NCBI GenBank assembly: GCA_018826895.1
Contig: JAHJYA010000104.1
Location: 1 to 64,000, forward strand
From: Gammaproteobacteria bacterium
GTDB taxonomy: Bacteria; Pseudomonadota; Gammaproteobacteria; Pseudomonadales; Pseudomonadaceae
DNA length: 64,000 bases
Reading direction: 5' to 3'
This document shows, in pieces, positions 18,105 to 27,533 of this stretch. A program made the translations under genes and the position numbers. Every line of letters begins with the position of its first letter. Position 1 is the stretch's first letter. The notes beneath the pieces are model-generated. The model was not told the origin of the DNA. It ran no database searches and saw only the letters and a program-made list of their open reading frames with translations.

Positions 18105-18852
18105 ATGCCTGAAATAATTCGCCCTGATCTCGGCTACCTTCACCTGCTTTGTACCGGGAGGGGGTAAACGCTAAGAATTAAAATCCAGATTTAGTTGAGT
18201 TTTAATCCTTATCTTAATGGTTATGGTTCTTTGTTAGTTTTGTGTAAGTTTGGTGCTGTGGTTTGCGTCAATATTTAATAAGTCGGCGGTGTAGTAGTTG
18301 CTTGAGGTCGGCTTAGGCTTGAAAGCTATAGCTTTCTCTTGTTTCGCTGGTGGCAATGTTGTTGTGAGTGCTACTAAAGTAGTAGTTGCGATTGCTCTAA
18401 AGTATTAACTGTCATGGGCTGGTTTCTAATTTAATCTCAGTCCAGCCTGATCTGTGTCAACTTTGAGCTTTATTTGGCATGTTTAACTTTGTGAAGGGTT
18501 TCGGTTTGCAGGTCAGGGTCATATTTTTTATTTGTGCTGGTTTTCAGTTTTTTGGGGCTGCAAATAACAGGTGCATGGTACTGGTGCTTTTGCTCTGAAT
18601 GCATTCGTGCCGTGTCCTTCTCTGTCGTCCACCCTGCCGAGCTTCCTGAACGATGCTCGCGAGGTGTGGAGCCGCTGTCCTAGTCCGGGATAAGCGGCTT
18701 GTGACATCCAAATACATCACCACGCTCGTGTTGAGGGGGATGCCCTTAGCGATGAGTGATGGCGGGTGAACGCTTTTCGTAGTGTGGAAGTTTTGTGCAA
18801 GGGAATTGGATGCTGCCATCTTTTACGCAAAATTAGAAAGACCGAGGGCGTT
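18105..18852. other. AT-rich gene-free region upstream of the chemoreceptor
   Basis: About 750 bp without a convincing gene. The part from about 18160 to 18560 is clearly richer in A+T than its surroundings. It holds a perfect palindrome GAAAGCTATAGCTTTC (18321-18336), a direct repeat GTAGTAGTTGC (18291-18301 and 18379-18389) and a small inverted repeat CTACT-AA-AGTAG (18371-18382). A 91-codon frame on the minus strand (18544-18819) has no family features. The region presumably contains the chemoreceptor promoter. Confidence 0.5.
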
Positions 18853-19538
18853 ATGAAGTTCAAGTCGTTGCAGATGCGCATATGTGTGACAGCAGGCATA
18901 TGCCTGTTTTTTTCATCCGCCAGCCTGGTGGGGTATGGGCTATTTAGTGCTAGGGCAAACGAGGCGTATGTCGCCGAAGAAGTTTCTGGTCTGATTGAAA
19001 AAGCGACCTTTCGGGAAGTTGAAAATTTGGCCGAGTCTCGCGCCAATGCCATTCAAACCAAGTTGCAGGGGGCGTTAGATGCGGCGCGCACCATGGCCAA
19101 TACCTTTGCTGCCAGCAAGGCTGCGCAGAGCCCGCTGGACATTGGTCGTGAGCAAATCAATACGGTATTGCTCAGCGTTCTGAAGAATAATCCCGATTTC
19201 AACGGCACTTATTCATGCTGGGAGCCGGATGCCCTGGACGGGCAGGATTTTGCGTTTCGCAACGACCAGGATGGCAATAATCCTCAGACCGGCCGCTTTA
19301 CACCGTACTGGACGCGCAGCACCGATGGCACTATCGCGGTACAGCCGCTGGTGGAGTATGACTCGGCGGATCGCCACCCCAACGGGGTATTGAAAGGCGG
19401 CTGGTACAGCGGCCCGCGCGACACCCTGACAGAAAGCGTGCTGGACCCGCTGCCCTACGTGGTGCAAGGCAAGAATGTCTGGCTGACCACCTTGTCGGTG
19501 CCGATCGTGGCCAATGGCAAGTTCTACGGTGTGGTGGG

Positions 19539-20826
19539 TGTTCAGCCGGTATACATGGGTAACGCCTGTCGGGAGACATGGGTAACGGGTTGGTGATCCT
19601 CACTCGCGCCTTCTCAAGTCGAGTTGGCGGATGGTCTTGTGGATGAAAATCACATCGTAGACGCCATCCACCTTGGTCGGGCGGATTGCCACACGTTCGC
19701 CCAGCAGGCCGCCACCGACAAACCGGCTTTTACCTTCAAATCTAACCTGCCCTGTTCCACTCACCTTGAGTACCCTATCGCCCGGCTCATACTCAATTTC
19801 CGGCAATTGCTCCGGATAGCTGCGTACGCTGGGCTGGTAGCGCGATATCGGTGGTAACTGGCCCAGTGCCTCATGAGGCCGCTGCTGGTTGTACTGTGAC
19901 CGCCAGTGATCCATCACGCGCTGGCAGTGTTGCAGATCGCTGAAGGTGCGATGTAGCAGTTCCCGCTTGAGGGTTTGATGGAAGCGCTCCAGCTTGCCCT
20001 GGGTCTGCGGGTGGTGAGGGCGGCTATGACTAACCTCGATGCCCAGGCGCATCAGCCAGACCTCCAGTGTCGATAAACCGCCCTCGATGTTCGAACCCCA
20101 GGGCGGGCCGTTATCTGCCGTTATTCGGCGGGGCAAACCATAGCGACGAAACACCTGGATCAGCTTGGGGCGGACCAGTTCCAAGCGCTCTCCCTCACAC
20201 GACTCCAGACAGAGCGCAAAGCGTGAGTGGTCATCCAGCACCGTCAGCGGGTGACAGCGTGGGGAGTGGCGATCTGAGAGGTGGAAGTTGCCCTTGAAGT
20301 CGATCTGCCACAGCTCGTTTGGCCGGGCGTGCTCAAAGCGACGAGTCGCCGGTGCTTGCGCTTCCCCGGTGTGATAGCGCACCTGGCAGTCGTGGCGACG
20401 GAGAATCGCATCAATGGTGCTGTGATGGGGGCGCTTAATCCCGTCGGGCAGCAACCAGAGAAGCTTGCGAGCACCCCAGTAAGGAAATTGGTGGTGTAGC
20501 CGCACCACCTCCTGCTCCAGCTCAGGACTACTTCGTCTTGGGCTTTGCAGTGGGCAGCGGGATTGATCCTCGAGCCCGGTATCGCCTTGCTCGCGATAGC
20601 GATGCAGCCATTTGTACGCGGTCTTGGGGCTGATCTCATAGCGTCGACAGAGCTCTCGAATATTGCTCTGGGGCTGCTCGGCTAACAACACGAATTCGCG
20701 TCGTATCGACATGGTGGTGCACTCCTGCCACGGCATCACTCGAACTCCTCATTCGAAAGATTCCGTAAGCCTAAATGCGTTACCTATGTCTCCCGACACC
20801 TGTTACCTATGTCTCCCGGCTGAACA
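19539..20826 (-). mobile_element. IS481-family insertion sequence, 1288 bp
   Basis: The element begins TGTTCAGCCGG and ends with its inverted match CCGGCTGAACA. Each end carries two tandem copies of a CCGGGAGACATAGGTAAC-like motif: left at about 19546-19563 (degenerate) and 19567-19586, right at 20780-20799 and 20803-20820, inverted. It is flanked by GTGGG at 19534-19538 and 20827-20831. Length, target duplication and transposase type fit IS481. The element is complete and possibly active. Confidence 0.9.
19600..20739 (-). CDS. IS481-family transposase
   Basis: The protein has up to 379 residues; the start is at 20739, or at the second Met (MPWQECTT), the usual start in this family. Residues of about 15-60 form a helix-turn-helix (IRELCRRYEISPKTAYKWL). 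The central DDE integrase core shows NELWQIDFKGNF with the first Asp, RITADNGPPWG with the second Asp, and the downstream Glu in HPQTQGKLERFHQTLK. The C-terminal tail is of the kind found in this IS group. The frame is full length, so the protein is probably functional. Confidence 0.92.
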   Translation of the reverse strand: MMPWQECTTMSIRREFVLLAEQPQSNIRELCRRYEISPKTAYKWLHRYREQGDTGLEDQSRCPLQSPRRSSPELEQEVVRLHHQFPYWGARKLLWLLPDGIKRPHHSTIDAILRRHDCQVRYHTGEAQAPATRRFEHARPNELWQIDFKGNFHLSDRHSPRCHPLTVLDDHSRFALCLESCEGERLELVRPKLIQVFRRYGLPRRITADNGPPWGSNIEGGLSTLEVWLMRLGIEVSHSRPHHPQTQGKLERFHQTLKRELLHRTFSDLQHCQRVMDHWRSQYNQQRPHEALGQLPPISRYQPSVRSYPEQLPEIEYEPGDRVLKVSGTGQVRFEGKSRFVGGGLLGERVAIRPTKVDGVYDVIFIHKTIRQLDLRRRE

Positions 20827-22317
20827 GTGGGGGCTGACTTTGATATTTCTTTTATCCAGAAGCTCAGTGAGCAGATGTCCGCCGAGCTGTATGGCGGCAA
20901 GGGCAGCGTATCGATCTTGAGCCATCAGGGTCTGGTGGTGGCTGACAGTCAACGCAGCGACTTGATCGGGCAGCCGCTCAAGACCTTACTGCCGACGTCC
21001 TGGGAAAAGGTACTGGGCGATATCCAGAGCGGTCGGGCAGAGAGCTTGCTTGACCCCACCACCGAGAACTTCGAGGTGCTGATGCCGATTGAGCTAGGCC
21101 GCACCGGCAAACCTTGGGCGCTGTTGATTCGCCTGCCCAAAGCAGTGGTTATGAGCCAGGCGATTGCCCTGGAGCAGGAACTGCAGGCGCGCAGTATCAG
21201 CAACAGCTTCTGGCAGGTCTCCGTGGGCTTGGTGATTTCCCTGCTGGCTCTGGTTGCCCTGTGGTTGACCGCGGCAAAGATTGTTGGGCCGATTCGCGAG
21301 GCTGCGGTATTGGCGGGCAATATCAGCCTGGGTGATTTCTCCCAGCGTCTGGTGCAGAAAACCGAGGACGAGGTTGGACAACTGTCTTTTGCCCTCAACG
21401 ATATGTCGCAAAGCCTGCAACGCCAGGTGAGGGTCGCCGAGCGCATCTCCGAGGGCGATCTGGACTTGCAGGTGCAGCTGTCGTCACCTCAGGACACCCT
21501 GGGTATTTCCCTGGAGAAGATGGTCGGCAACCTCAATGGCCTGATCTCCGAAGTGCAACGCAGCGCGACCCAGATCACCGGCAGTTCGGCGCAGGTCACC
21601 GAGCTGAGCCAGTCCTTGTCGGATGGGGCGTCCAACTCGGCCTCGTCGATCACCGAGATCAGTGCGGTGATGACACAAATGGCCGCGCAAACCACCGACA
21701 ATGCTGCCAATGCGAAAAAGGCCGACGAGCAATCGCAAGTCTCACGCACCGATGCCGGCGAAAGCGACAAATTGATGAGCGAGTTGATTGCCGCCATGGC
21801 TGAAATCGACAACTCGGGCAAAGACATCACCGCGATTATCACCACCATCGACAATATTGCCGCCCAGACCAACCTGCTGGCGTTGAACGCGGCGATTGAG
21901 GCCGCACGGGCTGGCGAGCTTGGCCGCGGGTTTGCCGTGGTCGCTGATGAAGTCCGCAGCCTGGCCGCACGCAGCGCCGAGGCGGCGCAGCAAACCTCGG
22001 CGCTGATTGCCGACTCCTCGATCAAGACGCAGCGCGGCATGATCATCGCCGGGCGCACCGCCGAGTCGCTGAAAAGCATCGTCAGCGGCACCACCGCGGT
22101 CTCCAACCTGGTGTCACAGATCTACCAGGCTTCCAGCGAACAGGCCTCCGGCTTGCAGCAGGCAAGTATCGGGCTCGAGCAAATTGACGAAGTGACCCAG
22201 AAGAATCAGTCCAACTCACAGGCATGCGCGGTGGCAGCCAGGGAACTGTCAGACCGCGCTTCGGTGATGCAGCGTGAGCTGAGCCGCTTCAAGATCAAGA
22301 AGACCTAGCAGGTACAC

Positions 22318-22339
22318 AACAGGCCCTCGCGGGCCTGTT
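22318..22339. terminator. hairpin terminator between convergent genes
   Basis: AACAGGCCC-TCGC-GGGCCTGTT is a perfect 9-bp stem with a tetraloop, sitting in the 35-bp gap between the chemoreceptor and the VWA gene. Its A/T flanks can serve both strands. Confidence 0.75.
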
Positions 22340-22343
22340 TGCG

Positions 22344-23522
22344 TTACTTGGACAGAAAACGCATGCCGTCTTCCAGGCCTTGCAGCGTCAGCGGGTACAT
22401 CTGCTCGTTGAGCAGCTCGCGCATGATGCTGGTCGAGGCGGTGTAGCTCCAGGTGTCCTTGGGGTAGGGGTTGATCCAGATAAGCTTCTTGTACTTCTCC
22501 ATAAAACGCTTGATCCAGACGTACCCCGGCTCCTCGTTCCAGTGCTCGACGCTGCCGCCGGCCTGGGTGATCTCGTAGGGCGCCATGGCCGCGTCGCCGA
22601 CGAACACCACCTTGTAGTCGGCGCCGTACTTGTGCAGCAGGTCCTGGGTGGAGAAGCGCTCGCTGGTGCGGCGCAGGTTGTTCTTCCACACCGACTCGTA
22701 CACGCAGTTATGGAAGTAGAAATACTCCATGTGCTTGAACTCGGTCTTGCAGGCGGAAAACAGCTCTTCGCAGACCTTGACGTGGGCGTCCATCGAGCCG
22801 CCGATATCGAACAGGATCAGCAGCTTCACCGCGTTGCGCCGTTCCGGGCGCATCTGGATATTCAGCAGGCCGCCGTCTTTGGCGGTGTGGTCGATGGTGC
22901 CGTCCAGGTCCAGTTCGTCCTGGGCGCCTTGACGGGCGAACTTGCGCAGGCGGCGCAGGGCTACCTTGATATTGCGTGTGCCCAGTTCAACCTGGTCGTC
23001 GAGGTTCTTGTACTCGCGCTGGTCCCAGACCTTGACCGCTTTGCCCTGGCGCTTGCCGGCGTCACCCACGCGGATGCCTTCCGGGTTGAAGCCGCCAGAG
23101 CCGAACGGGCTGGTGCCGCCGGTGCCGATCCACTTGTTGCCACCGGCGTGGCGTTCCTTCTGCTCTTCGAGGCGTTTCTTGAACTCCTCGATCAGCTTGT
23201 CCAGGCCGCCGAGAGACTCGATCTTGGCGCGCTCCTCGTCAGTCAGCGAGCGCTCGAACTCCTTGCGCAGCCACTCATCGGGGATCAACGCCTCGATATG
23301 CTGGTTTAGGTTCTGCAGGCCATTGAAATAGGCGCCGAACGCGCGGTCGAACTTGTCGAAATGCCGCTCGTCCTTGACCAGGATGGTGCGCGCGAGGAAG
23401 TAGAACTCGTCCATATCGGCGAACACCACGTTGTGCTTCAACGCGTTGATCAGGTCGAGCAACTCACGTACCGACACTGGCACCTTGGCGGCACGCATTT
23501 CGTTAAATAGGTTGAGCAGCAT
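22344..23522 (-). CDS. VWA domain-containing protein (CoxE-like), partner of MoxR ATPase
   Basis: The protein has 392 residues and is soluble. The N-terminal half is helical (residues 1-120), then a Gly-rich charged stretch (KERHAGGNKWIGTGGTS). The C-terminal von Willebrand A domain (about 205-390) has a MIDAS-like DIGGSMDAHVK. The domain order matches VWA proteins encoded with MoxR AAA+ ATPases, and a MoxR gene lies just upstream at 23770. Such pairs are thought to act as chaperones or metal-insertion and maturation factors. The target here is unknown. The start at 23522 is followed directly by the conserved MLLNLFNEMR. Confidence 0.85.
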   Translation of the reverse strand: MLLNLFNEMRAAKVPVSVRELLDLINALKHNVVFADMDEFYFLARTILVKDERHFDKFDRAFGAYFNGLQNLNQHIEALIPDEWLRKEFERSLTDEERAKIESLGGLDKLIEEFKKRLEEQKERHAGGNKWIGTGGTSPFGSGGFNPEGIRVGDAGKRQGKAVKVWDQREYKNLDDQVELGTRNIKVALRRLRKFARQGAQDELDLDGTIDHTAKDGGLLNIQMRPERRNAVKLLILFDIGGSMDAHVKVCEELFSACKTEFKHMEYFYFHNCVYESVWKNNLRRTSERFSTQDLLHKYGADYKVVFVGDAAMAPYEITQAGGSVEHWNEEPGYVWIKRFMEKYKKLIWINPYPKDTWSYTASTSIMRELLNEQMYPLTLQGLEDGMRFLSK

Positions 23523-23769
23523 GGCTGCGCCCTCATGTGTTGATTCTGGCCGGGCTGCTGCACGTCGGCCATGCGGCGTTGAAACCTCGCTTCACATGCT
23601 CACGTACTGGAGTACGCTGCGCTGTTCCGCTCGATTTATTCGCTGGCGCTCACCCTTCGGGCCAGCCTACGGCTGTTACTCCCGGTGGTCGTTGCGCCTT
23701 GCCTGGCTCTAGCTCGCGAGCCCTGTACCGCGTGGGTAGCGGGTCCGACGACGCGCAGCCGCTCGACTC
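23523..23769. other. 247-bp spacer between moxR and VWA genes
   Basis: No gene is supported here. It contains CGTACT-GG-AGTACG (23603-23616) and a GCTGGC...GCCAGC-like stem, and resembles a mobile extragenic palindrome inserted between two genes that are usually adjacent. It may lower expression of the VWA gene relative to moxR. Confidence 0.4.
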
Positions 23770-24615
23770 TTAGCGACTGGCACGACGACTCATAAACGCC
23801 AGACGTTCGAGTAGCTGCACATCCTGCTCGTTTTTCACCAGCGCACCTGCCAGCGGCGGGATGGCTTTGGTCGGGTCGCGTTCGCGCAGCACGGCTTCGC
23901 CGATGTTGTCGGCCATCAGCAGCTTGAGCCAGTCGACCAGTTCGCTGGTGGAGGGCTTTTTCTTCAGGCCCGGCACTTTTCGCACGTCGAAGAACACGTC
24001 CAACGCTTCGGCGACCAAGTCCTTCTTGATATTGGGGTAGTGCACATCGACGATCTTCTCCAGGGTCACGCGGTCGGGGAAGGCGATGTAGTGGAAGAAG
24101 CAGCGGCGCAGGAAGGCGTCGGGCAGTTCCTTCTCGTTGTTTGAGGTGATGATGATGATCGGGCGCTGCTTGGCCTTGATCGTCTCGTTGGTTTCGTAAA
24201 CGTAGAACTCCATCTTGTCGAGTTCTTGCAGCAGGTCGTTGGGGAACTCGATGTCGGCCTTGTCGATCTCGTCGATCAGCAGGATCACCCGCTCCTCGGA
24301 CTCGAAAGCCTCCCACAGCTTGCCCTTCTTGATGTAGTTGCGCACGTCGTGAACTTTGTCCGAATCCAGCTGCGAGTCGCGTAGGCGGCTGACCGCGTCA
24401 TACTCGTAGAGGCCCTGGTGGGCCTTGGTGGTGGACTTGATGTGCCAGGTGATCAGGCGCGCACCGAAGGATTCGGCCAGTTGCTCGGCGAGCATGGTCT
24501 TGCCGGTGCCTGGCTCGCCCTTGACCAGCAGCGGGCGTTGCAGAGTGATGGCGGCATTGACCGCCAGCTTGAGGTCGTCAGTGGCGACGTAGGATTGGGT
24601 GCCTTCAAACTTCAT
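23770..24615 (-). CDS. MoxR-family AAA+ ATPase
   Basis: The protein has 281 residues. Walker A is GEPGTGKTMLAEQLA near 35-49 and Walker B is VILLIDEIDKAD near 106-117. Sensor 1 lies in IIIITSNNEKELPDAFLRR with the arginine finger region, and the C-terminal lid helices follow. MoxR ATPases remodel or activate partner complexes together with VWA proteins; the downstream VWA gene is the probable partner. The pair is conserved in pseudomonads. Confidence 0.92.
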   Translation of the reverse strand: MKFEGTQSYVATDDLKLAVNAAITLQRPLLVKGEPGTGKTMLAEQLAESFGARLITWHIKSTTKAHQGLYEYDAVSRLRDSQLDSDKVHDVRNYIKKGKLWEAFESEERVILLIDEIDKADIEFPNDLLQELDKMEFYVYETNETIKAKQRPIIIITSNNEKELPDAFLRRCFFHYIAFPDRVTLEKIVDVHYPNIKKDLVAEALDVFFDVRKVPGLKKKPSTSELVDWLKLLMADNIGEAVLRERDPTKAIPPLAGALVKNEQDVQLLERLAFMSRRASR

Positions 24616-24737
24616 CGGAAAATCCTCGAACGGGGAGCGCCCGGACAGTTGAACAGTGGGCGAGACTATACCGCGCCGGGTTCACGACTGTGAACGCAGA
24701 CGGGTCATTCAGTCACTGAATGGGCAGTCACGGTGGC

Positions 24738-25805
24738 TCAGTCTTGCGCGGGTGGGCCTTCAAAGCGCGGGTCGAAGGCTTCGATAAAGGCATTGCGCAG
24801 GATGCCGATAAACGCCTGGAAGGTACTGACATTCTGTTGGTGCACGCTGCCGCTGAGTTCTACGCGGGTAGCGAACTGGTCGCGGCGCTGGTTCTTCAGT
24901 ACCGCTTCGCCGCCGCCAACTAGGGCTTCCCAGAGGCCACGGAAGAAGCTTTTGTCCTCGCGCTCGACATCCTGTTGCCAGTTGAAAATTTCCACATTGT
25001 GCAGCAGCGGTTTGATATAGCCGCTGAGCTGGCCTTGCTCGGCACTGGCCTCGACCACCAGATCGCCGGTGCCGGCGGCGAAATCGAAGTTGCCATAGGC
25101 GCTGGCGAAGTCGTTGAGGCGTGGCAGTTCGACATCGGTGGCGCGTACGCGAAACTCGAAATCCTCGAAGTTGTGGTATGGGTCGAATACCGCCGTGGCT
25201 TCCAGGGGCGCATGGTCGAGCAGTTGCGCGTTGCCCTCGAAACGGGCTACGCGCTTGCCCTGGGCGTCGGCCACGTTGGTCAGGTTATACAGGCTGGCGT
25301 TGACCGCAGTGGCCTTGATGTCCACCGGTGGTGTCGAGGCGAAATTGTGGAAGCCCACGGTGCCGTTGTTCACCCGTACTTCATTGAGGGTGATGGGCAG
25401 CAGCTTATTCAACTGTTCGGCCCAGTCGACGCCTTCACCAGTTTGCGAGTCGTCTGCGCCTTCACCGTCGACGAAGTTGAGTTCGGGGTTCTCGAACACC
25501 ACGCGGGCGACCACCTCGCGTTTGCGCCAGAGCTCATTCCAGCTCACCGCAATATCGATCTGTGGCGCATTGACGAACGGCACGGGCGCCTCGCGCTCGG
25601 CTTTGACGATGCGCAAGCCGTTAATCCGGTAGCCGCCGCGCCAGAGCGCCAGGTCGATGTCGTCAATCTGCCCGCGGTAATCGCCCATCTGCGCCAGCTT
25701 GCCATTCAGGTAATCGCGCGCCAGGTAGGGCAGTGCGACGTGCAGGGCCAGCAGCAGGGCGGCCAGGCCAAGAAGGATCAGCGGTAGACGATTACGGGGC
25801 AGCAT
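24738..25805 (-). CDS. DUF748-family (AsmA-like) inner-membrane anchored protein
   Basis: The protein has 355 residues from the ATG at 25805. The open frame extends to 25925 but the added 40 residues look random and overlap the cysK promoter region. Residues 4-26 form an N-terminal membrane anchor (LPLILLGLAALLLALHVALPY). The rest is a periplasmic, beta-rich domain resembling the AsmA/TamB-type DUF748 repeat (WRGGYRINGLRIVK, then VNNGTVGFHNF, typical of lipid-groove bridge proteins). Function is uncertain; an envelope lipid transport or assembly role is plausible. It is divergent from cysK. Confidence 0.75.
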   Translation of the reverse strand: MLPRNRLPLILLGLAALLLALHVALPYLARDYLNGKLAQMGDYRGQIDDIDLALWRGGYRINGLRIVKAEREAPVPFVNAPQIDIAVSWNELWRKREVVARVVFENPELNFVDGEGADDSQTGEGVDWAEQLNKLLPITLNEVRVNNGTVGFHNFASTPPVDIKATAVNASLYNLTNVADAQGKRVARFEGNAQLLDHAPLEATAVFDPYHNFEDFEFRVRATDVELPRLNDFASAYGNFDFAAGTGDLVVEASAEQGQLSGYIKPLLHNVEIFNWQQDVEREDKSFFRGLWEALVGGGEAVLKNQRRDQFATRVELSGSVHQQNVSTFQAFIGILRNAFIEAFDPRFEGPPAQD

Positions 25806-25936
25806 AAGCAGGGCCAGTGGTGAATTGACACTCTGATGGACCTTGCGACAGTGCCGGGAGTTCGAGCGTTTTTGCGGCTGGACGCCTGCCAGCAGCGGGC
25901 ATAGGCTGTGTGCCTCGCGCATCAAGGAGAGTCACC

Positions 25937-26911
25937 ATGAGCCGTATTTATGCAGATAACGCCCAGGCCATCGGCAACACACCGCTGGTGATGATCAACC
26001 GCCTCGGGCCCAAGGGGGTCACCATCCTGGCGAAGATCGAGGGCCGTAACCCGGCCTATTCGGTCAAGTGCCGCATTGGCGCCAGCATGGTCTGGGATGC
26101 CGAGGAACGCGGCGTACTCAAGCCGGGCATGACCCTGGTCGAGCCGACCTCGGGCAATACCGGGATCGGTCTGGCCTTTGTCGCGGCGGCACGCGGTTAC
26201 AAGCTGCTGCTGACCATGCCGGCCTCCATGAGCCTGGAGCGGCGCAAGGTGCTCAAGGCCCTCGGTGCCGAACTGGTGTTGACCGAGGCCGCCAAGGGTA
26301 TGAAGGGGGCTATCGACAAAGCCGCCGAACTGGCCGCCGCCAACCCGCAGGATTACCTGCTGCTGCAGCAGTTCGACAACCCGGCCAACCCGGCGATCCA
26401 CGAGAAGACCACCGGCCCGGAAATCTGGAACGACACCGAAGGCTCGGTCGACGTGCTGGTCTGCGGCGTGGGTACTGGCGGCACCATTACCGGTGTGTCG
26501 CGCTACATCAAGCAGACCCAGGGCAAGCCGATCCTCTCGGTGGCGGTGGAGCCGATCAGCTCGCCGGTCATCACTCAGACCCTTGCCGGCGACGAGGTCA
26601 AACCCAGCCCGCACAAGATCCAGGGTATCGGCGCCGGTTTCGTGCCGAAGAACCTCGACCTGACCATGGTTGACCGGGTCGAGCAGGTGACCGACGAAGA
26701 CGCCAAGGCTATGGCCCTGCGGCTGATGCGTGAAGAAGGCATTCTCTGTGGGATTTCCTGCGGCGCTGCCATGGCCGTGGCCGTGCGCATGGCCGAGCGC
26801 CCGGAGATGCAGGGCAAGACGATGGTCGTGGTGCTGCCGGACTCCGGTGAGCGTTACCTGTCGAGCATGCTGTTCAGCGATATGTTCACCGAGCAGGAAC
26901 TGCAGCAGTAG
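25937..26911 (+). CDS. cysK: cysteine synthase A (O-acetylserine sulfhydrylase)
   Basis: The protein has 324 residues from the ATG at 25937, which has AAGGAGAG upstream. PLP Lys44 lies in [10 protein letters not shown], the substrate loop is TSGNTG (71-76), and the phosphate-binding loop is GTGGTITG. The enzyme makes L-cysteine from O-acetylserine and sulfide in the cytosol. The overall sequence follows the CysK of pseudomonads ([10 protein letters not shown] start, 324 residues) and not CysM. It is monocistronic with a hairpin after the stop. Confidence 0.93.
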   Translation: MSRIYADNAQAIGNTPLVMINRLGPKGVTILAKIEGRNPAYSVKCRIGASMVWDAEERGVLKPGMTLVEPTSGNTGIGLAFVAAARGYKLLLTMPASMSLERRKVLKALGAELVLTEAAKGMKGAIDKAAELAAANPQDYLLLQQFDNPANPAIHEKTTGPEIWNDTEGSVDVLVCGVGTGGTITGVSRYIKQTQGKPILSVAVEPISSPVITQTLAGDEVKPSPHKIQGIGAGFVPKNLDLTMVDRVEQVTDEDAKAMALRLMREEGILCGISCGAAMAVAVRMAERPEMQGKTMVVVLPDSGERYLSSMLFSDMFTEQELQQ

Positions 26912-26920
26912 CCCTCGCGA

Positions 26921-26942
26921 GGGCATAGGTTTGCCTATGCCC
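26921..26942 (+). terminator. hairpin after cysK
   Basis: GGGCATAGG-TTTG-CCTATGCCC is a 9-bp stem starting 10 nt after the stop codon. The palindrome GCCCTCGCGAGGGC (26911-26924) overlaps its left arm, so two alternative stems are possible. The T-run is poor. Confidence 0.55.
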
Positions 26943-26974
26943 CAGTGCCCTGTTGCACGGTGACGATGCTTTTC

Positions 26975-27063
26975 GTGGGAACCGCGCCCCGCGGCGAATG
27001 CCAGGGGCAACGCCGAAGTCATTGAATGGCTGCAATCGCTTCGCCCCGAGGCGGGGCTCCTAC
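26975..27063. repeat. 89-bp REP doublet, copy 1
   Basis: An 89-bp block recurs at 48595-48683, same length and with only about five differences. Its ends are inverted (CGCGCCCCGCGGCGAA near the left, TTCGCCCCGAGGCGGGGC near the right), the arrangement of a Pseudomonas REP pair. The following 27064-27273 holds no gene I can support. Confidence 0.75.
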
Positions 27064-27273
27064 GCGTGTTCGGTGGTTATGCAGGTGCTGCGTTATGGTC
27101 TGCCGGGTTACAACAGCCAACTGGGATATCTCCATCGCTTTCAGGTGGCGCAGGCCGATGGCCTGAATATCACGCAGCGCTAAGCCGCTCATTCAGTCCA
27201 GCGGGGCTCTGGTCAGGCTTGCCCAGGCAGGGTTATAGTCCGGCAACTTCTGATCGCTTTGTCGAGACGTCTC

Positions 27274-27420
27274 ATGTCCTTCTTCGCCGCGTCGCCTACC
27301 CAGTCCACTGTTCTGCACGCGTTGCAGCAGTCGATGGCGCCTGCGGCGATTACCTCTCTAGCACCACCACCTGTCAGCCCGCCAGCGGGCTACGCGCCTC
27401 CGCCGCCAGCCGCGGCCTGA
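27274..27420 (+). CDS. putative 48-residue proline-rich leader peptide
   Basis: An ORF of 48 codons ends 113 nt before the DMT permease start. Its second half carries proline runs (APPPVSPP and YAPPPPAAA), the kind of sequence that stalls ribosomes without EF-P. A GC-rich potential stem (about 27421-27465) follows at once. Position and content fit a regulatory leader for the downstream transporter, but no Shine-Dalgarno is strong and chance cannot be excluded. Confidence 0.35.
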   Translation: MSFFAASPTQSTVLHALQQSMAPAAITSLAPPPVSPPAGYAPPPPAAA

Positions 27421-27533
27421 GGCCTGGCCGCAGCAGGTTGCTTCGGCAGCCTGCCGCCCGGCCTTCCCCTGACCTGCGTCCTTCCGTCCTCGTGACGTGA
27501 CGCTATCGTTTTGCCTGTACAGGTGGCATTTTC

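Larger units (their letters stand above)
19534..20831. repeat. 5-bp target-site duplication GTGGG flanking the IS
   Basis: GTGGG occurs at 19534-19538 immediately left and at 20827-20831 immediately right of the element. Collapsing the two to one copy restores the chemoreceptor codons GTG GTG GGG GCT GAC, which confirms the boundaries. Confidence 0.85.
18853..22308 (+). pseudogene. methyl-accepting chemotaxis protein gene split by an IS element
   Basis: Codons 1-228 lie at 18853-19538 and the rest at 20832-22308. Joined, they give a 720-residue chemoreceptor. It has an N-terminal membrane segment, a periplasmic dCache-like sensor, a second membrane segment ([19 protein letters not shown]), HAMP, and the signalling tip [20 protein letters not shown]. 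The insertion separates the conserved FYGVVG and ADFDISF of the sensor. Removing the element and one copy of GTGGG restores GVVGADFD in frame, so the gene is intact apart from the insertion, which argues for a recent event. As it stands the 5' part ends in a stop inside the element (19594-19596). The 3' part might be expressed from GTG 20827 but lacks the first membrane segment and most of the sensor. Confidence 0.9.

Noticed and set aside
18544..18819. 91-codon minus-strand frame in the AT-rich region
   Set aside because: No RBS, no domain, and it overlaps the likely chemoreceptor promoter.
27066..27500. Overlapping frames downstream of cysK (26953-27183, 27066-27500)
   Set aside because: They run through the REP doublet and give compositionally odd products. 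Only the proline-run frame at 27274 was worth keeping, at low confidence.
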